Shown here: positions 5,968 through 7,997 of the stretch, piece after piece
Numbering within the stretch: position 1 is the stretch's first letter
How the letters are laid out: every line of letters starts with the position of its first letter
Assembly (NCBI GenBank): GCA_023259235.1
Contig: JAHFQQ010000156.1
Location: 1-7,997, forward strand
From: Polaromonas sp.
GTDB taxonomy: Bacteria; Pseudomonadota; Gammaproteobacteria; Burkholderiales; Burkholderiaceae_C
Length of the DNA: 7,997 nt
Reading direction: 5' to 3'
Position numbers and translations under genes: made by a program
Notes under the pieces: generated by a model
The model's input: the letters and a program-made list of their open reading frames with translations, nothing else
Told to the model about the DNA's origin: nothing
Database searches by the model: none

Positions 5968-6519
5968 CTATTTGAGCTGCGTCCAGAGGTCAAGGTCTTC
6001 GGCCAGCACCTTCCCGATCTTACGGTGTAGCGGCACGCCTGAACTGTCAAACACCACGGTAAATGGCAGGCCACCCACGGCGTTCCCCAGCGATTTGCTC
6101 AGTTCAGCACCGGCCAGGCCGACCATGCCAACGGGAAAACCAAGCGGTTTGGCCTTCAGCCAAGTCTGCACTGCACCGAGTTGGTCGACCGCTAAGCCTA
6201 CAACTTGCCAGTTCTTACTGCTGTTTTTATGAAAAAAGCCATTCAATAAGGGAAGTTCCGCCACACAAGGCGGACACCAGGTAGCCCAGAAATTCACCAG
6301 GAGCATCTTGCCGCGAAAGCTGCTCATCCGCAGCTTGCCGCCGTCCGGCGTGTCAAAACTTGAGCGCCAGAACGCATCAGCCGCGCCCGGCTCGCCTGCG
6401 CCCGCCTGCGGCATGACGCCGCTCACCTCGTGCGGCTGAAGTTTCCACCACGCCACCCCGGCACCCGCCAAGCCCGCGGCAGCGGCAACACTTCCATAAA
6501 GCATCTTCCTGCGATTCAC
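5968..6519 (-). CDS. TlpA/ResA-type membrane-anchored thioredoxin-fold protein
   Basis: A 183-residue thiol-disulfide oxidoreductase. An N-terminal hydrophobic segment at about 8-25, after a basic start NRRK, would anchor it in the inner membrane or act as a signal. The redoxin domain covers about 52-183, with a LLVNFWATWCPPC stretch placing the active-site CPPC at 82-85 and the cis-proline in GLPFT at Pro152. TlpA/ResA relatives reduce periplasmic disulfides, for example during cytochrome c maturation; the actual partner cannot be told here. The start is GTG, chosen because GGAG lies 8 nt upstream and this start includes the full basic N-terminus. The gene begins 18 nt after the stop of the unassigned gene upstream, forming a pair with it. 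The paired Arg at residues 3-4 hints at Tat export, but the rest of the Tat motif is poor. Confidence 0.9.
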   Translation of the reverse strand: MNRRKMLYGSVAAAAGLAGAGVAWWKLQPHEVSGVMPQAGAGEPGAADAFWRSSFDTPDGGKLRMSSFRGKMLLVNFWATWCPPCVAELPLLNGFFHKNSSKNWQVVGLAVDQLGAVQTWLKAKPLGFPVGMVGLAGAELSKSLGNAVGGLPFTVVFDSSGVPLHRKIGKVLAEDLDLWTQLK

Positions 6520-6527
6520 CTGTCAAA

Positions 6528-6531
6528 CTCC
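6528..6531 (-). promoter_or_regulatory. Ribosome binding site deciding the GTG start of the TlpA-like gene
   Basis: GGAG on the minus strand lies 8 nt before the GTG at 6519. The next in-frame ATG (residue 6) would leave the basic residues out and has no such site. Confidence 0.7.
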
Positions 6532-6537
6532 AACGGA

Positions 6538-7143
6538 TCAAGTTCCATGTTGTACACCGGACAGCAATCTTCGCACAGCGGCCAGGTCGCCACGCGGAGC
6601 ACGGCCACTGGTGTCTGGCCGCAGGGCGCCACGCAAGTCATCATGGTCATAGATCATCAGATGCACGCCAACCGTTTCGTTCAGCGGCTGACAGACACTG
6701 CTCAGACTGAGCGCCTCCACGCTGGCTCCTGTAAAGCCGGTGACGGTACGCGGCTCGTAGGCGACGTTGTGCTCGATCAAGGCAATTTCAGCCGACTTCG
6801 GATCGTCGCAAAACAGTTGAATGTAAATATCGGACAGCCGCGTGGCCGTGCCATGCCACACGGCACCGCTCAGGTAAGGCCGGAATTGCGCCAGCCGTTC
6901 CATCCAGACCAACGCCAGCGCCCGCAAGGCGGCCAGCTCGACTGGCTGGGTTTCGGCGCAAAACAGCGCAATGTACTCGCGCACCGCACCGTCCAGCTCG
7001 TCATTACCGGGTAGTTCGGTGCGGCCGGGCAGCGCCAACTGCCTGACCGCGCGGCGTTTGGCCGCACCATATTCCAGCCCTTCCTCCACGACCATGGCGG
7101 CAGCACTGGCGGCAATTTCGGACTTAAGCGTATACAGATTCAC
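6538..7143 (-). CDS. Unassigned protein with nucleotidyltransferase-like motif
   Basis: No named family is recognised with certainty. From the GTG at 7143 it has 201 residues; a TTG at 7191 would add 16 residues that look unconserved. Neither start has a ribosome binding site. The N-terminal half (about 6-88) is predicted helical, Ala/Leu/Glu-rich, including VVEEGLEYGAAKRRAV. It is followed by SGAVWHGTATRLSDIYIQLF at 92-111, which resembles the core of minimal nucleotidyltransferases (a GS-x-A-x-G-T...SDiDl pattern), except that the second metal-binding Asp is Tyr107. A later strand ends in LMIYDHDDL at about 162-170, where the third carboxylate could lie. The C-terminal 25 residues are Arg/Gly-rich and probably disordered. 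From memory, a similar protein often sits between tlpA and mpl in Burkholderiales. It is probably co-transcribed with the TlpA-like gene 18 nt downstream. Confidence 0.8.
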   Translation of the reverse strand: MNLYTLKSEIAASAAAMVVEEGLEYGAAKRRAVRQLALPGRTELPGNDELDGAVREYIALFCAETQPVELAALRALALVWMERLAQFRPYLSGAVWHGTATRLSDIYIQLFCDDPKSAEIALIEHNVAYEPRTVTGFTGASVEALSLSSVCQPLNETVGVHLMIYDHDDLRGALRPDTSGRAPRGDLAAVRRLLSGVQHGT

Positions 7144-7361
7144 AGGTTGGAGGTTCGCAGAGGGATGGGGGATGCAGGTGATTGTGCCCAATTCGAGCGG
7201 GTGTCACCGGCCAAAACCCATGGTACGTTGTGTTGCTATTGGATATATAGCTAATCATCAAGTGTCCTATTGGGTCGGGAGCACTTTCGCCTTAAGAAAT
7301 GGCGCTGGCAACAGGACCAGGCAAAAAAATCCCGCTGGCGATCTTCCCTAGAATACGCGCC
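7144..7361. promoter_or_regulatory. Divergent intergenic region between the minus-strand pair and mpl
   Basis: This stretch should hold promoters for both directions, but I find no clear -35/-10 pair. It contains copy B of the intergenic element at 7234-7257. TAGAAT at 7349-7354 could be a -10 box for mpl. If used, it would start the mRNA at or next to the mpl ATG, which fits the lack of a ribosome binding site there. No matching -35 box is visible. Confidence 0.35.
7234..7257 (+). repeat. Intergenic element, copy B (TGCTAT-N6-TATAG-Y-TAAT)
   Basis: TGCTAT (7234-7239), six bases, TATAG (7246-7250), C and TAATCA follow the same plan as copy A at 836-858 on the minus strand. All fixed positions agree, and the core forms a GCTAT/ATAGC inverted repeat. 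It lies in the AT-rich part of the divergent region. Confidence 0.45.
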
Positions 7362-7997
7362 ATGCACATACATATTCTGGGGATTTGCGGCACCTTCATG
7401 GGTGGCTTGGCCGCCTTGGCGCACGAGGCCGGACACAAGGTCACGGGGTGCGACAGCGGCGTTTATCCACCCATGAGTGACCAGTTACGGGCTTTGGGGA
7501 TTGATCTGATTGAAGGCTACAGCACCGACCAAATGGCCTTTGCGCCCGATGTGTTTGTGATTGGCAACGTGGTCTCGCGCGCACGCCTGCTTGGCGGCAG
7601 CCCCAAATATCCATTGATGGAAGCCATTCTCAACAGCGGCCTGCCCTACACCAGCGGGCCACAATGGCTGTCGGGCCATGTGCTGCACCACCCCACGCAC
7701 CATCCGACCGGCCCACGTCATGTGCTGGCCGTGGCGGGTACCCACGGCAAAACCACCACCACGGCCATGCTGGCCTTGATTCTGGAACAAGCCGGTCTGC
7801 AGCCGGGCTTTCTGGTCGGCGGCGTGCCGCTCAACTTCGGGATGTCAGCACGTCTGGGTGTGGGCAACACCTTCGTCATTGAAGCCGACGAATACGACAC
7901 AGCTTTTTTTGACAAACGCAGCAAGTTCGTTCATTACCGCCCACGCACCGCGGTCCTGAATAATCTGGAGTTCGACCACGCCGACATTTTTGACAAC
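7362..7997 (+). CDS. mpl: UDP-MurNAc:L-Ala-gamma-D-Glu-meso-DAP ligase Mpl (5' part, cut by the window edge)
   Basis: The first 212 codons are present and remain open at the right edge; the full family is about 450-470 residues. The N-terminal nucleotide-binding motif HILGICGTFMGGLA is at 4-17. The Mur-ligase P-loop AGTHGKTTTT is at 125-134, the EADEYDTAFFDKRSKF segment at 174-189, and NNLEFDHADIF at 200-210. The combination HIxGICGTFMGGLA plus EADEYDTAFFDKRSKF distinguishes Mpl from MurC. Mpl is a cytoplasmic enzyme that uses ATP to join recycled murein tripeptide to UDP-MurNAc. The ATG at 7362 starts directly at the conserved motif, but no Shine-Dalgarno precedes it. It is transcribed divergently from the TlpA-like pair. 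Confidence 0.96.
   Translation, partial: MHIHILGICGTFMGGLAALAHEAGHKVTGCDSGVYPPMSDQLRALGIDLIEGYSTDQMAFAPDVFVIGNVVSRARLLGGSPKYPLMEAILNSGLPYTSGPQWLSGHVLHHPTHHPTGPRHVLAVAGTHGKTTTTAMLALILEQAGLQPGFLVGGVPLNFGMSARLGVGNTFVIEADEYDTAFFDKRSKFVHYRPRTAVLNNLEFDHADIFDN

Overview
The window looks like a chromosomal housekeeping segment of a betaproteobacterium, most likely a Burkholderiales member of the Comamonadaceae type (Rhodoferax, Polaromonas or Acidovorax relatives). The reasons are the lysine/alanine-rich H1-like nucleoid protein with its characteristic C-terminal tail, the accB-accC-prmA-DUF3426 gene order, and mpl divergent from a TlpA-family thioredoxin gene. Base composition is moderately GC-rich, with short AT-rich stretches at the intergenic regions. 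No rRNA, tRNA, CRISPR array, insertion sequence or phage gene is visible.

Layout from left to right. Positions 1-293 hold no gene I can name. An H1-like nucleoid protein is encoded on + (294-731) and ends at a strong terminator. A five-gene minus-strand block follows, read from right to left: accB, accC, prmA, a zinc-ribbon/DUF3426 membrane protein, and a PfkB-family (adenosine-kinase-like) kinase. Its spacings of 78, 9, 74 and 16 nt suggest one operon, possibly with an internal start before the DUF3426 gene. A 242-bp AT-rich gap upstream of accB carries a 17-bp palindrome overlapping a candidate -35 box. A second minus-strand pair follows: an unassigned conserved-looking protein with a nucleotidyltransferase-like motif, and a membrane-anchored TlpA/ResA-type thioredoxin starting at GTG behind a good ribosome binding site. 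Divergent from this pair, mpl (cell-wall peptide recycling ligase) starts at 7362 on + and runs off the right edge.

Functionally, accB and accC supply the biotin carrier and biotin carboxylase of acetyl-CoA carboxylase, the first step of fatty-acid synthesis. prmA methylates ribosomal protein L11. The kinase probably salvages nucleosides or phosphorylates a sugar. Mpl attaches recycled murein tripeptide to UDP-MurNAc. The TlpA-like protein acts in thiol redox chemistry outside the cytoplasm. I found no convincing new multi-gene system. The points most worth following are two related intergenic elements on opposite strands (836-858 and 7234-7257), the palindrome before accB, the absence of aroQ from a place where relatives usually have it, and the nucleotidyltransferase-like protein with an altered active-site motif.
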